NCBI GenBank assembly: GCA_963281155.1
Contig: CAUJLY010000006.1
Span: 744,001-808,000 of the forward strand
Source: Rhabditophanes sp. KR3021
Lineage: Eukaryota > Nematoda > Chromadorea > Rhabditida > Alloionematidae
Length of the DNA: 64,000 nucleotides
Reading direction: 5' to 3'
Shown one piece after another: positions 35,242 to 45,981 of this stretch (positions within the stretch are counted from its first letter, which is position 1; each line of letters opens with the position of its first letter). The translations under genes and the position numbers were made by a program. Under the pieces are notes generated by a model. The model made no database searches, had not been told where the DNA came from, and was given only the letters and a program-made list of their open reading frames with translations.

Positions 35242-36002
35242 GTTGGTTGTGTCAAAGTGTAAATATTCTGAGAATATATACAATTATTCTTATCATGACT
35301 TGATGAGATGTACCTACTCGAACTTAGGGTGATGATTTTATAAATAATGAGACGTCATCTTTAAAATATGATAAACCATATATTTTCTAGTATCAGTTCA
35401 TCCCGTTACAGATAATATGGTTTTACTTGATAACAACAGTTAAACGCAAGTTTTTAATTTGTGCAATTTATAATATAAATTGTGTTTATAAAATTGTTTT
35501 GTTTATACTTTGATTTTGTAAATTTAAAAAAAATGATGAATTATAAATGATTTTTTAATAATTAAATGTGTTGTACAAATATAACTTCTATCTTTTGTGT
35601 GATAAGGATGTCAAATAAAGTAAAATGTTATGCAGAGGCTCTAAATCAATTTTCGATAAGTCAAAAAACTTATTGTTTGAATAACTGGAAACGTTTAAAA
35701 ACATGAATTGTTAAACATTTTTAGACACATCGCTTATCACCAAGTCAATGTCTGCAGTCATAATTCCTAGAGTTGTCTCTCTCAATGGATAATTTAATTA
35801 TGATACGCAATTGTTAATTATAGCTTTTTTTATTATTTGATTCTTTCTTTTATTATTTTAATAAGAAAAAATATACAAAAGGTTTTTGTTTTAGTATTTT
35901 TTATAAAGTCACTCACTGACTTAAGTGACTTTGATCATGACATTGGGAAAGTCATTCGAGTGAGTGAGCTCAATATTTACGAGTGATATTGTATGATCAC
36001 CA
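35242..36002. other. Intergenic, inverted repeat only
   Basis: About 760 bases. 35908-35967 holds TCACTCAC ... GTGAGTGA, an 8-base inverted repeat around a 45-base spacer with several TGACTT/AAGTCA-like words. No gene was recognised. Confidence 0.4.
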
Positions 36003-36672
36003 GGTTTTGATGGAAATTATCCAAATAATGTTAACTGCGTCATGCAAATTACAGTTCCTCAGACAAAAAGAATTTCAATAACAATGGACTCATTTATTAC
36101 TGAACAAAATAGTGATTATTTGGCAATTTATGATGGTGAAAACACAAATTCATTTCTAATTGGAAAATACACAGGAAATTTATCATCTCAACTTTCATCC
36201 TTATGATTCACATCTTGCAAAAATGCATTCCCAAATAAAGTCAAGTGCAAATGTTATGACATTATGGTTCCACTCAGATAGATCCAACGTTGCCACGGCA
36301 TTTTCAGGCTTTTACAATGAACTCGATAGTTCAAATATTGTTAAATTTGGTGGAATAAATGGAATCCTCACCAGTACTAATTACCCAAATAATTATAATA
36401 CTTATGCTGATGAACATTATTTAATTAGTATTCCAGAAAAGCAGTCAATGAATATAACTTTTACTGAAATTTCGCTCCAATCTGCTTACACAACTTTAAC
36501 ATTGTACGATGGACCATCTGAATCATATCCATTACTTGCAACGTACTCTGGACATGTAGTTCTTAATTCAGCAAATGCAACTTTGTATGCAACTCAGAAT
36601 ATGGTTACAGTTGTTTTTAAGTCTGAATATCCACTATCTGACAGGGGCTTTAGTTTAGGTTGGACTTCTTAA
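36003..36672 (+). pseudogene. Two-CUB-domain fragment, frameshifted
   Basis: 36003-36205 reads GFDGNYPNNVNCVMQITVPQ, DYLAIYDGENTNSFLIGKYT, then LSSL and a stop. Coding continues in another frame at about 36225 with ANVMTLWFHSDRSN, the last strand of the same CUB domain. A second, complete CUB follows (GILTSTNYPNNYNTYADEHY, LTLYDGPSESYPLLATYSG, FSLGWTS, stop). A splice acceptor (TCACCAG) precedes it, so upstream exons are missing. In nematodes CUB domains often follow C-type lectin domains, and a broken lectin lies just downstream in the opposite direction. Probably non-functional. Confidence 0.7.
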
Positions 36673-36793
36673 TATTAGCAATAATTGAATGTCCTTTTAT
36701 TTCAATAAATATGATTACATCTTATTTTATTAAGTCAAACAATATTTGCATGTGTTTTAAATTATGTAATTTGTAAAAGTCAGTTTACAAATT

Positions 36794-37250
36794 TTAAGCA
36801 CAAAAATGAATACCTAAGCAAGCAGGCTTTTTGATCATATAAGCCAAACTATTATCAAGACATGATCCTGCTTGCCATTGATTATTTTTATACATAAAAG
36901 TACAAGAATTAGTTTTTTCTTCAGCTCCCAAAGCAAAGTTAGTATATCCAGTAGAAGATAATATTTCGCCGTTAGACCATGCCCAAACTAATGACTTTTT
37001 AATTTGATTGAGCCCAATATGATATTGGCCAGTTTTGTAACGGTTAATAAAATCTTCTTTGTCTTACTTTTGATTGTAACTAGTTTACTTCCACTATAAC
37101 AATAATGTCCATGTAAAGTCCTCTTATATCTGAAGAACAAAACTTTTCATCTGCACTGGCAATATTAGCTTTGGTAGATTGTGAATGAACAGATGAAATA
37201 AAACACAAAATGACAACGAAGAATAAAATTGAATTAAATGTAATATTCAT
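36794..37250 (-). pseudogene. C-type lectin pseudogene
   Basis: The start MNITFNSILFFVVILCFISS is a signal peptide. It runs to EKFCSSDIRGLY, then the frame changes (HYCYSGSKLVTIKSK) and changes again to DFINRYKTGQYHIGLNQIKK. The C-half of the lectin fold follows: WAWSNGEILSSTGYTNFALG, NSCTFMYKNNQWQAGSCLD and MIKKPAC. The WSNG and W...C pattern is typical. At least two frame changes and a short internal loss break the gene. It lies tail to tail with the CUB fragment. Confidence 0.75.
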
Positions 37251-37417
37251 TTTGAATTGAAAAACTAAGATTTAAAATTTCTTTATATATAAATTATTTT
37301 ACTTACATGTGTGATTTGTTTATAAATTAAATGGATGCAAATAAAGTGTGTGTTGACCTATTTTGATGAATATCTCATTATTTTGAACGGGATTTCGGAA
37401 ATCTTATTTATCTTCAT

Positions 37418-37491
37418 GGCTCAATGGTCTAGTTGGTTATGATTCTCGCTTTGGGTGCGAGAGGCCCCGGTTTCGACTGCCGGTTGAGCCC
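37418..37491 (+). tRNA. tRNA-Pro (TGG)
   Basis: Acceptor GGCTCAA pairs with TTGAGCC. The D-arm is TGGTCTAGTTGGTTATGA. The anticodon stem CTCGC/GCGAG has the loop TTTGGGT (anticodon TGG). The T-arm has a loop TTCGACT with one weak pair. The discriminator is C, as in eukaryotic tRNA-Pro. Confidence 0.92.
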
Positions 37492-38414
37492 AACTTTTTG
37501 ATTTGATTATCTTCAGAAATTTACATTTATCAACAACTGTTAAACATAAACTCGACACAATTTATTTATCGTTGGAAAATAGTTTGAAAAGAGAGGTTAC
37601 TTTAAATAAACATCAGTTTCTTAAGGTAATTTAACAATTCTAACAAAACACGAATAGCTTGCTTTTCTTTACTCTTTATTATTAATATAGTCAACTTCCT
37701 TTATTATCTGTGTATTGCTGATTTTCTAAAATACATTCATCTTTTATATAATATTTTTCACTGAATAAATTCTTTCCTATAAATATAAACTGCTTTTCAT
37801 TAAAAAATGTGTTTATTGTGATTTTATAAAACATCGTACTTAATTGAACTACAATTTTAAAAAAATAAGCTTAAATATAATTTGATAAATCAACAAACAC
37901 ATATTAATTAAAAATAATCATAAGTACATTTGTTACGCATATTGTTCTACTCGTATGAATGAACCGCTGATGGTAATCATAAATATAAGCACAGAGATTA
38001 ATCATCATTTAAAAATTACGTCAACTAGGATACACCCTTTATCACAGACGTACTATTCTTAAATATTTTGCATGCGTTTTATGTATGACGTGCATTTTTA
38101 GTTTCCCATGCACTGAAAAGTCCATGTTTAGAAGAAGTTATTTTTTTTCATTATTATTTAAATTAATAAAAACACCTTAAAAGTTATGTATGTATACTTT
38201 TTATAATAATCTTCGCGAAAAGACCAATTATTATGATCATTAGCCAGAAAAAACCATTTACTTATAATGTTGTTTTTTTAAAAAAGATCGTTTTCGTAGG
38301 GAACAAAAATATAATTACCTTTACGTACAATAAAATCAAAATAGACGTCAAATCATTTTATGACTTAAACCAAAAATTAATCTAAGTGATCTTAGTGAAC
38401 TTGAACTAAATGAC
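37492..38414. other. Intergenic, nothing recognised
   Basis: About 920 very AT-rich bases with no gene. The end forms the promoter region of the small secreted gene. Confidence 0.45.
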
Positions 38415-38421
38415 TATATAA
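38415..38421 (+). promoter_or_regulatory. TATA-like box of the small secreted gene
   Basis: TATATAA lies 55 bases before the ATG of the secreted peptide at 38476, a spacing that fits a short 5' leader. In this AT-rich DNA such a word alone is weak evidence. Confidence 0.35.
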
Positions 38422-38475
38422 GAAAAATATCTTTTACTCATTTCATCAAATCATCTTCAATTACATTTACAAATC

Positions 38476-38658
38476 ATGTTCTCATCTAAATTCATCTTAT
38501 CTTTCCTATTGTTAGCTGTCATCTTGCTGATATCAATTGAAGCTGTTCCATGGGGAAATTACTATGGCAGCAATGCTTACAGTGGTGACATTGGTTATGG
38601 AAATGATGTTGCTAGCTTCTGGTTATTGTGTACTGAAAGAAATTGTGGGCGTGGATAA
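38476..38658 (+). CDS. Small secreted Gly/Tyr-containing peptide
   Basis: 60 residues. MFSSKFILSFLLLAVILLIS is a strong signal peptide, cleaved near EA. The short mature part is NYYGSNAYSGDIGYGNDV, ending WLLCTERNCGRG with two cysteines. The C-terminal GRG could be processed, but no clear dibasic sites are seen. Size and composition recall nematode short secreted or antimicrobial-type peptides (nlp/cnc-like), though the repeats of those families are missing. A real gene is likely because of the clean signal peptide, good upstream TATA word and a polyadenylation-rich 3' flank. Function unknown. Confidence 0.55.
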   Translation: MFSSKFILSFLLLAVILLISIEAVPWGNYYGSNAYSGDIGYGNDVASFWLLCTERNCGRG

Positions 38659-39285
38659 ACTCATTCTCTATTGTTTTAAAAAGAATCCTGTAAATACAGT
38701 TTAGCTCATCACATTCTCAATACACTTTTTCAATTGTACATAACAGCTGTAATAATTCTTTAAATAAACGTTTATTTTTCACAATTATTTTGTTCATTGC
38801 TTTTAATTTTGTTTGGAGTTGATTGAAAAATGGCGAGACATTGTTTGAAATGGTAGTAGAAACTTTGTTTACAAACATCGTAATACTTGATAAGCCTAAT
38901 GGTAATATCAAAGATGCGCCATATGCCATTACCTCCGAATATTGAGTAGGTGTTAATCTTTGTCATAACTTTATCACAGCATAAGTACCTATATGATCCT
39001 CATTTTTTCCATCAATTATCTCTTTGATAAAATAATAAAAAAGTTAGAACAAGTAACTATATTAAATTAGGTAGACAATACTTACTTCAATATATTGTTA
39101 AAAGAAAAAAATGTAAAGCCATAATTAGTAACTCAAGTTAATGCTTTTTGTTTTAATTCAAGACCATTTTGGTAAAATACAACTTGGCTCATAGTTAATA
39201 CAAGCAAAGAAATAAATTTGACATACATATTTATTCACAAATTAAAACTTTTATAATTAAGTGTTATATGTAAAACTATTAATTA
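38659..39285. other. Intergenic with one possible minus-strand exon
   Basis: The minus strand at 38717-38960 is open and reads TPTQYSEVMAYGASLILPLG, VNKVSTTISNNVSPFFNQLQ and a stop after TIEKVY. The codon pattern looks protein-like, but there is no signal, partner exon or family I recognise. It may be a decayed or single remaining exon. Confidence 0.3.
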
Positions 39286-39293
39286 TAAATTTC

Positions 39294-41686
39294 TAGACCT
39301 GGGCAACCGTTTAAACGGTTTTAACCGATTTAACCGATTAATCGGAAAAATTTTGAAAAAAATCGTTTAATCGTTTAACCGATTTTTTTTGTAAAAATAT
39401 CGTTTAATTGATATTTTGCATATAAGCCATTTAATACATCAAAATATGTTTTAAAAAGAAAATATGTACATTTTTCCAACTATTACTTTTAAATTTTAAA
39501 TATAAGATTGTGTTAGTGTTATTTGTCATCTTTTAAAACAGTTTTACATATATCTTGACCATTTGTTATTATTAAAATGGTCATAAGAAAACCTGTTCTT
39601 GAAGGAAAATTAAATTCTGCCTTAAAGTGTGTTAAATGTGGTAAGCAATATGATAAGAATAGTAGCAATGGCACAATTGACTATCATTTCAACATCTGTA
39701 AAGGCACAGGAATACCAACTACATTGAATACTCCAATTACTCCAATCGTTCAAATTTCGTCAACAAACTCAAGAAAAAGAGCCAACACTGAAAGATCAAA
39801 TAATAATTTGTCAAATCAGGATCCGTTTTCCAAATCAACAGAAGATAGTTTGATTATGCAAAGAACCATTTGTAATCATATTGTAAACTTGGTTATTGAT
39901 AGTGGAATGTCCTATAGTGCAGCAACGGGTCCAGCAATGCGTCGATTTGTTCAATCTATTAGCAATTTCAATTCAATCCCTTCTAGAAGAACTATTTGCC
40001 GGTCAATCCAAACTAAATTTGATGCTTATAAGAGTAGTATTAGTGAAACATTCAACAAAATTAACTCTAAGTGTTCCCTTCAATTTGATGAACTAAGTAA
40101 AAATGAATTGCAAGTAAGAATATATAATTAACATTCCTCTATCAATCTATTTAAATTTTAGGTAATGATCGTGTCTGTTAATTATTTTTATCAAGATGAG
40201 TTCGTTCAGAAATATTTAGGAATTTTTGACATAAAAGAAGGTACATCAGCTATTAATCTTTCGGATCAACTATTGGAAGTGCTTAATTTATATTCTATTT
40301 CATTGGATTTATTTGAATGCTTTACTTGTGACGGGGCTAGAAACATTACTGCTGCTATAAATGTTTTGGATAAGAAACATATTCATTGTCTGTCTCACTG
40401 TACAATCTTGCTATGACAAATGCAATTTCAGCATCAGTTAAAATCAAAAATTTATTCAATAAAGTTAGAAGCTTTGTTAGTAAAATGAAATACCCTAAAG
40501 CATATAAATGTAGTGATCTGAAATCTAAATTGAGAAGAGATGTTGTTACTCGTTGGAACAGTCTATATGCAATGATATCAAGTGTTATGTTAAATTCATC
40601 AACAGCAACCGTAAAAGAAGAGTTTTCTAGTTCTGAATTAAAAATGTTAAACCATATTTTAATTTTAATTGAGCCAGTATATTTGCACACTTTTTTAGCT
40701 CAAAAACAATCTATTGTGTCTTACCTATACAATTTAAATGCTTGCATTATCAAGATAGAATCTATTGAGGAAATTAATCTTGATGAACCATTGCCGGAAA
40801 TATCTACAGTTATTACTCCACCAAAAAATGATCAATCAGATGGTGGAAGTTCAGATGAAGATAGTGATTGGGAAGCTGCTGAATTTAAAATTGCCCCAAT
40901 CAACAATTCTGGAGTCAACGATAGTACAGTATTAAATATTTTGAATGAATTCAGACAGAATTTGATCAAATCTCTAAAAGATAGGTTAGAAACAGCAAAA
41001 AAAATGAAACATTAGTTGAAGCTTGTCTATTTAATCCAAATATTGCTTTTGACATACACTTTTTTACCCAACATGAATGGAGTACATATCTAGAAAAAGT
41101 AATTCCTTCGAAGTCTCCTACAAGTACTTCAGCTGTTTCTACTTTAAACAAATTCATTCCTAAATTTACTATAAATACTCCACAAAATGTATATTTTGAA
41201 GCGCTTGCAGATAAAGAAAATTACGACAAGTTCATTGAACGCTTATGTACTATTCCAGGAATTAAAGCCAAGATACAAAATGCAAATGTCGTTTCAGCTA
41301 CAGGCATTCGTGCAGAAAGTGGTTTTAGTGTTGTAGGTTTTATGCGTAATGGCCGTAGAAGTAGTCTTTCTACACAAAGCATTACACACCTTTTGTGCTT
41401 AAGAAGTTAGATTTGTATGTTTGTTCTATTTTATGTTTACATGTTATGTTTTGTTGAATAGAATTAATTTTAGTTAATGTCCTGTGTAATTATTGTTCTT
41501 TTTATACATAATATATCTATTTATAACATTTTATTTAATAATGCAATGTTTTTATGCCGTTAGGAAAATTTTTTTTTAAAACCGTTTAAAATCGGTTAAA
41601 AGCGGTTAAACGGTTTTTTAAAATCGTTCAAGGAATTAACCGATTAAATGATTAAACGATTTTTTTTTAAATGTTGCCCAGGTCTA
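39294..41686. mobile_element. hAT transposon, 2393 bp, with 14-bp TIRs and 8-bp target duplications
   Basis: The ends are TAGACCTGGGCAAC and its exact inverse GTTGCCCAGGTCTA. The element is flanked by TAAATTTC at 39286-39293 and again at 41687-41694, the 8-bp duplication expected of hAT insertion. The subterminal 100 bases on both sides are full of ACCGTTT/AAACGGT and CGATTAA words in both orientations, likely transposase-binding sites. Inside is a hAT transposase gene broken by two single-base frameshifts. The perfect ends and duplication suggest recent insertion. It sits in the 3' coding end of the gene at 41667-42215. Confidence 0.93.
39577..41410 (+). pseudogene. hAT transposase, nearly full length, two frameshifts
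   Basis: Starts MVIRKPVLEGKLNSALK, then a BED-type zinc finger (CVKCGKQYD ... HFNIC). A 49-base intron (GTAAGA...TTTTAG, ending 40161) follows LQ. The catalytic region has FECFTCDGARNI, the D-N/G-A-x-N motif of hAT enzymes. At 40398-40405 (CLSHC to LYNLAMTNA) one base is missing. RDVVTRWNSLYAMI is the conserved R-W-N-S block. In the A-run near 40998-41005 the frame shifts again (ETAKK to NETLVEACLF). The C-terminal dimerisation domain (ATGIRAESGFSVVGFM) ends at the stop 41408-41410. Both breaks lie at short runs or repeats. It is no longer active, though a related intact source may exist elsewhere. Confidence 0.9.
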
Positions 41687-42215
41687 TAAATTTCAATATG
41701 GCATCCTCAGTTTTTCTTTGAATCTTATTGAATAACTTCATTTTTTCATATGTACGTGTATATCTTATTCTTTTATCGTTATCCGTGATAGTGGTTAGAA
41801 TTAAATCAGTCAATGTCACTATTTTTTTTCTCGATGGATCAAGAGTTTTTGTTAATTCTGAACATTGCCCAACTGTTGTTTTACATATTAATATACAAAT
41901 TTCAAGTTCATTTTTGTCATCTTCCGTAGTCCAAGATACGTCACTCTTATTATTGCCAGACAAACTGTCACGATTCCCAAGACTTCCAATTTCTGAAATT
42001 GAGTCTGAGACCTGTTCTTCGGTATTTGTAATCAAATCCTTTTTCTCAATTATTGCAGAATGTACTTCTTCTTTTTGAATAACAACTTCTTTTGTTAATG
42101 TTGGAGAAACTGCATTGACTTTTGAAACAATTTTAGGTGTTTCAATGTTTGTAGTGTCTGCTTCTTCTTTAACAGTAGCCTTTGCTTTGATAGATTTTTT
42201 CATCATATTTCCCAT
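41667..42215 (-). CDS. Unknown protein whose C-terminus is supplied by the hAT insertion
   Basis: 182 residues starting MGNMMKKSIKAKATVKEE. The first 100 residues are charged and disordered (Lys/Glu/Ser/Thr-rich). The second half is more ordered and predicted helical (NELEICILICKTTVGQCSEL, RTYEKMKLFNKIQRKTEDAI). The last six residues (DLGNI and part of the codon before) are read from the terminal repeat of the hAT element, which gives the stop codon at 41667. On the far side of the element the original frame continues from the other copy of the target duplication as INSFTYNT, stop. I do not recognise the family. G2 suggests possible N-myristoylation, but position 6 is Lys, which disfavours it. 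Confidence 0.6.
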   Translation of the reverse strand: MGNMMKKSIKAKATVKEEADTTNIETPKIVSKVNAVSPTLTKEVVIQKEEVHSAIIEKKDLITNTEEQVSDSISEIGSLGNRDSLSGNNKSDVSWTTEDDKNELEICILICKTTVGQCSELTKTLDPSRKKIVTLTDLILTTITDNDKRIRYTRTYEKMKLFNKIQRKTEDAILKFIDLGNI

Positions 42216-43198
42216 TATTAAATTCCGTAAATAAGTAAATTAGTCTGAAATCATATTTTTGTGAAATATTTAAATGATCTCCGTGAACAGCAGAAAAGAG
42301 ATATCAAATTTTTTTTAACGATTTAGGTATAAAAATGCCGGGGCTTTCAAACTGCATTAACAGAATTTTTATAAAATATATATTTCTCCGGGGACATAGG
42401 GATAAGTGGTCACAAACTTTGACTTTTTTCAGACTTGCTTCGGGAATGAGCCTTAAACTGATGTTATAAAAAAACTGAGTCTAGTGTCATATTTATGAAA
42501 TCAAGGGCTTAAGGGGTTCGCTCGCTGGGATGACTAATAAGGGAAGACCACAAGTGGTAAAAAAAAATATTTTTTTTGTAATATGTTTATAAGTGTCAAA
42601 ATAGGTTTATATTAATCAACGCTCTTATGTAGAAAGTTAAAACCTTATTTGGTTAGGGATAGACCGCCTGCAAGACAATCATAAAAAAAGTCTCGAAAAG
42701 GTGCGTTCTTATTCTGGTTTTCTAAAAATTTATATTACTATCTGGCACAGAATTTAATATATACAAAAACGATAAAAATATGAAAAACACATAATTTTAG
42801 AAATCAGAAACATAAATTTATTTGTTTGAGCTAAAAACGTAATTATTTCATTCATAATGTATTGTGAAATGAAGCAAAAAGGATTAAAATATACATTTTC
42901 TAAGGATAAATTAAAACGGCATATCTCTTTACAATTAAGTATTTTTACTATAGCTATATTTACTAATTTATCATTTATAAAAATAGGAGATTTTATAATG
43001 AATAACTATACCCAGTTGAAAATGCTGACAAGCCAACGACTTAAATAATATCTCTTTTATAATATAAATAACAAACAATATACAGAAGTTTATATAAAAT
43101 AATAATATCATTGGAAAATTTCCTTATAAATGGCTTACATTAGAATTTAGTCATCAGTACCGCTTTTATCTTAAGAAATAATTGCTTATCTAAAGTAT
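42216..43198. other. Intergenic, no gene recognised
   Basis: About 1 kb. 42330-42680 has somewhat higher GC (CTCCGGGGACATAGGGATAA, GGGGTTCGCTCGCTGGGATG) than its surroundings but no reading frame. It could be an unrecognised non-coding RNA or a foreign insert. The rest is plain AT-rich DNA. Confidence 0.35.
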
Positions 43199-44390
43199 GT
43201 GTCATGTAGAAACAATATATTCTACTCTTATCAATTTTATTAATCATCAAAGGGCACAAGCTAACCATTTCTTATTGCACACGATTGATATATTTGAAGA
43301 TGCTGAGTAAGTATTTGATTATTATTTAAGCGATTATTGAATTAGATGTTTGTTAAACTAATAAAGCATCAATTCAAATAGGTAAATTTGCCATTTTAAA
43401 AGAAATAAAATTATATTTTTTAAGATTTTCAGCCTTTAATTTATTGTTTGGTATGAATTTGTATGAAAATGGACAATTCTTAAATAACCTTTTGGATTCA
43501 TCATATATTGATACTAAAAACGTTCATCAAATTATTATAAGTAATAAAAAATACTTGACTTGTCTAGAATATTTAATTTGGTGATAAGAGAAAGCATTGA
43601 AATGAGAAAATCAATTACATGTTGGTATACTTGCAACTCTTTTGTACAGTTTCACTTTGAACATCATGTTTGAGTATTTTCCCAATTTATTAAAATCGAA
43701 TCTTTTCAAAGATGCTGAATTAAAATTTATGGGGATAAATTATTGTCTCTGTTAAATATTCAACTTCTGTTCCAATTTCCTCATCTAAAAGTAGGTGTTT
43801 ATTTCAACAATATGGTAAAAATTTTTAGATAAAACTAAATGAATGGTTTAAAAGTAAAGATTTAATAATCTATCAAGGAATTTTGTTTGAACAAACAATC
43901 TGAGAGAATATAACGATTTGTCTAGAAAATTAATATCCCTTAACTTTAAAGCACTTTGTGATATTAAAGCATTTGATTCTTTTACTTGTGACAATTTTTT
44001 AAACCTAATGAATATTTTATTAAAGATAAGAAACAAACAGTTATTCTTGATGGTATATCTCGTTTGGTTGAATATGCTTTACTAAATAGAATCTCTTTTT
44101 GGCTTGAATTAGCTGCACTATTTAATTATGAACAAATAGATGCAAACTTTTTGCAGAAGTTTATTAAAAATAATCTAAACATTTTCACGGTGTCAGAAAG
44201 TATGCAATTTGCTTGTCAAGTAATTATTGAAAAACTTACTCCTACTATAAAAATTGTGGAATCGGAAAAAGAATATTCAAAGCTGATTTTGTGTATGTGT
44301 GAAAACAAAATAATTATATGTTTATTTTAGTTGGAGGAGAAAATTCAGGACAATCAGTTGTTAAAGTTGATATTATAAACGAACAGTTAA
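43199..44390 (+). pseudogene. Decayed gene, possibly BTB-BACK-Kelch
   Basis: Several short frames in order on the plus strand look like one decayed protein: HVETIYSTLINFINHQRAQA, FSAFNLLFGMNLYENGQFL, SRLVEYALLNRISFWLELAA, NIFTVSESMQFACQVIIEKL. The last is VGGENSGQSVVKVDI, which resembles a Kelch repeat (GG..S...V...D). Stops and frame changes are many. The homology to BTB-BACK-Kelch proteins is my inference from the order of helical and Kelch-like parts. The coding similarity ends exactly where a possible LTR starts (44391). Confidence 0.3.
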
Positions 44391-44569
44391 TGTCGTAGAG
44401 TGAACGGCTTAGCATAAATTTACATATTAAGTAAATAATGACGTGTCGGCGACTATTTAAGGAGCTGGTTCGTTCTTTTATTATGATTATTGGTAGATGT
44501 TTTTATTAGTTCGGTTCATTGAATAAAAGGTTATTTATTGCTGTGTTGGAACTACTACTATTTTGTACA
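44391..44569. mobile_element. Possible solo LTR
   Basis: 179 bases beginning TGTCGTAGAGTGAAC and ending CTATTTTGTACA. This gives TG...CA ends, with a TATA-like TATTTAAGG (about 44453) and AATAAAAGG (about 44522) in the expected order. GC is higher than the surroundings. No matching 4-6 base target duplication is seen, no second copy lies in this window and no retroelement coding is nearby, so this is tentative. Confidence 0.35.
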
Positions 44570-45120
44570 TCTAGTTTTCCTAAACTATTTTTGTGAAATT
44601 GATAACACTGATCAAATTAAGACACACAAGTGTTATCTATATTAGCCATTGTAGTATTAAATTTTATCAAATACTTTCCTCGGAAAACTTTATTAGATTT
44701 TAAAATACTTTGTTAAAAACAAATTAAAACAACCTATTACAATTTTATAATATTGTCACTGATGGTTTATTAAATTAGAGGGTGCGCATTTTAATAAATA
44801 TAACGTGTTTATTAACGAAAATTAGCACTGGCAATTATTGATATTTGTACTCGACAATATGACAATTTAACAAAAATGTGTTTTTGTAGACCGTTATAAA
44901 AATAAAAGTGGACATAATCGAGTTGATTTCGAGCACGAGCACTCGAAACACAAAATATAAATTTTAATTAATTATTCTATTTTTTCAGTTGTTGTTATAA
45001 TTACTATTGTTCTAAAATTTATTTTAAAAATATTGTTGGTTCAATCAAAAGTTGTAAACATGGATAAATGTATTAACTGAAAAATTTGCGGAGTTTATAG
45101 AAAATTATGGATTTCCCAAT
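44570..45120. other. Intergenic, nothing recognised
   Basis: About 550 AT-rich bases. The last 30 (LTEKFAEFIENYGFPN in frame) may belong to an exon of the following ORF. Confidence 0.35.
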
Positions 45121-45396
45121 ATGGATGATAGAAAAACTCATATCATAAAAGTAAAGAAGTTTCTTTTCTTTTTTAAAGAATGTCATTATAATTCTGCGGA
45201 CAAAAAATATTCGGTGTATTTACTAAAAGAACATCAAATACTATATTGTGACTTAGAAGATGAAATAAGTTTTGTTGTAATTTCATTAAATGAGTGCAAA
45301 GATGGATTTTATTTTTTGAAGATGGAAATGATGTTTAAAACGATGAAATGTCCTTATTATCAAAAAGGTGATTATGATAAAAAACATTTTTTATAG
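45121..45396 (+). CDS. Hypothetical short protein
   Basis: 91 codons from MDDRKTHIIKVKKF to GDYDKKHFL. The open frame extends about 16 residues upstream in the same frame. It is Lys/Asp/Tyr-rich with alternating hydrophobic strands (SVYLLKEHQILYCDLEDEIS). It has no signal peptide, membrane helix or known motif. It could be a remnant exon; no neighbour suggests a role. Confidence 0.3.
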   Translation: MDDRKTHIIKVKKFLFFFKECHYNSADKKYSVYLLKEHQILYCDLEDEISFVVISLNECKDGFYFLKMEMMFKTMKCPYYQKGDYDKKHFL

Positions 45397-45981
45397 TTGA
45401 ATTCTCAGGCTATAAAACAGAATCAGACAGTGAACGTACATTAATGCTTATATTATTGGTAATGGATTTCATTTATCACGCATTTGGAGACTGTCTTTGC
45501 ATTTAATAATTTCTTTAAATAAAGTGTATAATATAATCTTTTCAAATATTTTGGTGTTCATTTTGTACTTTTAAAAATAAGTTTAGAAATAATTTTAGAT
45601 GAGATAATCTTTAAAAATATATAAAAGCGAAACTGGTAAATAATTTTTTGAAAACTTTATTTTGAACAAATATCACAATATTTTTATCAAACAACAATTA
45701 AGACACAGTTTTCGCATGATTAATTAGATCTAATTTATTTACCTTGGCAGTATTCGTGTATTAAACTGATATTGTTGACGAATTATCTTTAAACTTCCCT
45801 GTAGATAACAAACAAGGCATTCGATTTTAAAAAGAACTTAATTAAGTTAATTTACTAATTAAAATATCAAAAATTATCAAATGATATTTATTTTATGAAT
45901 TACAAGACTCAACAATTTTCATTCTGTGTGCTTAAGACAATGAAACAATACGCTATAATTAAATAGATGCGTTTTTAAAGC
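45397..45981. other. Intergenic, nothing recognised
   Basis: About 585 AT-rich bases between the short ORF and the Ala-rich gene. Confidence 0.4.

Noticed and set aside
35908..35967. TCACTCAC ... GTGAGTGA inverted repeat considered as a mobile element.
   Set aside because: Only eight paired bases, no flanking duplication and no second copy in the window.
44188..44196. Another CACGGTG word, considered as an element end.
   Set aside because: No inverted partner nearby; it lies inside the coding remnant of the Kelch-like pseudogene.
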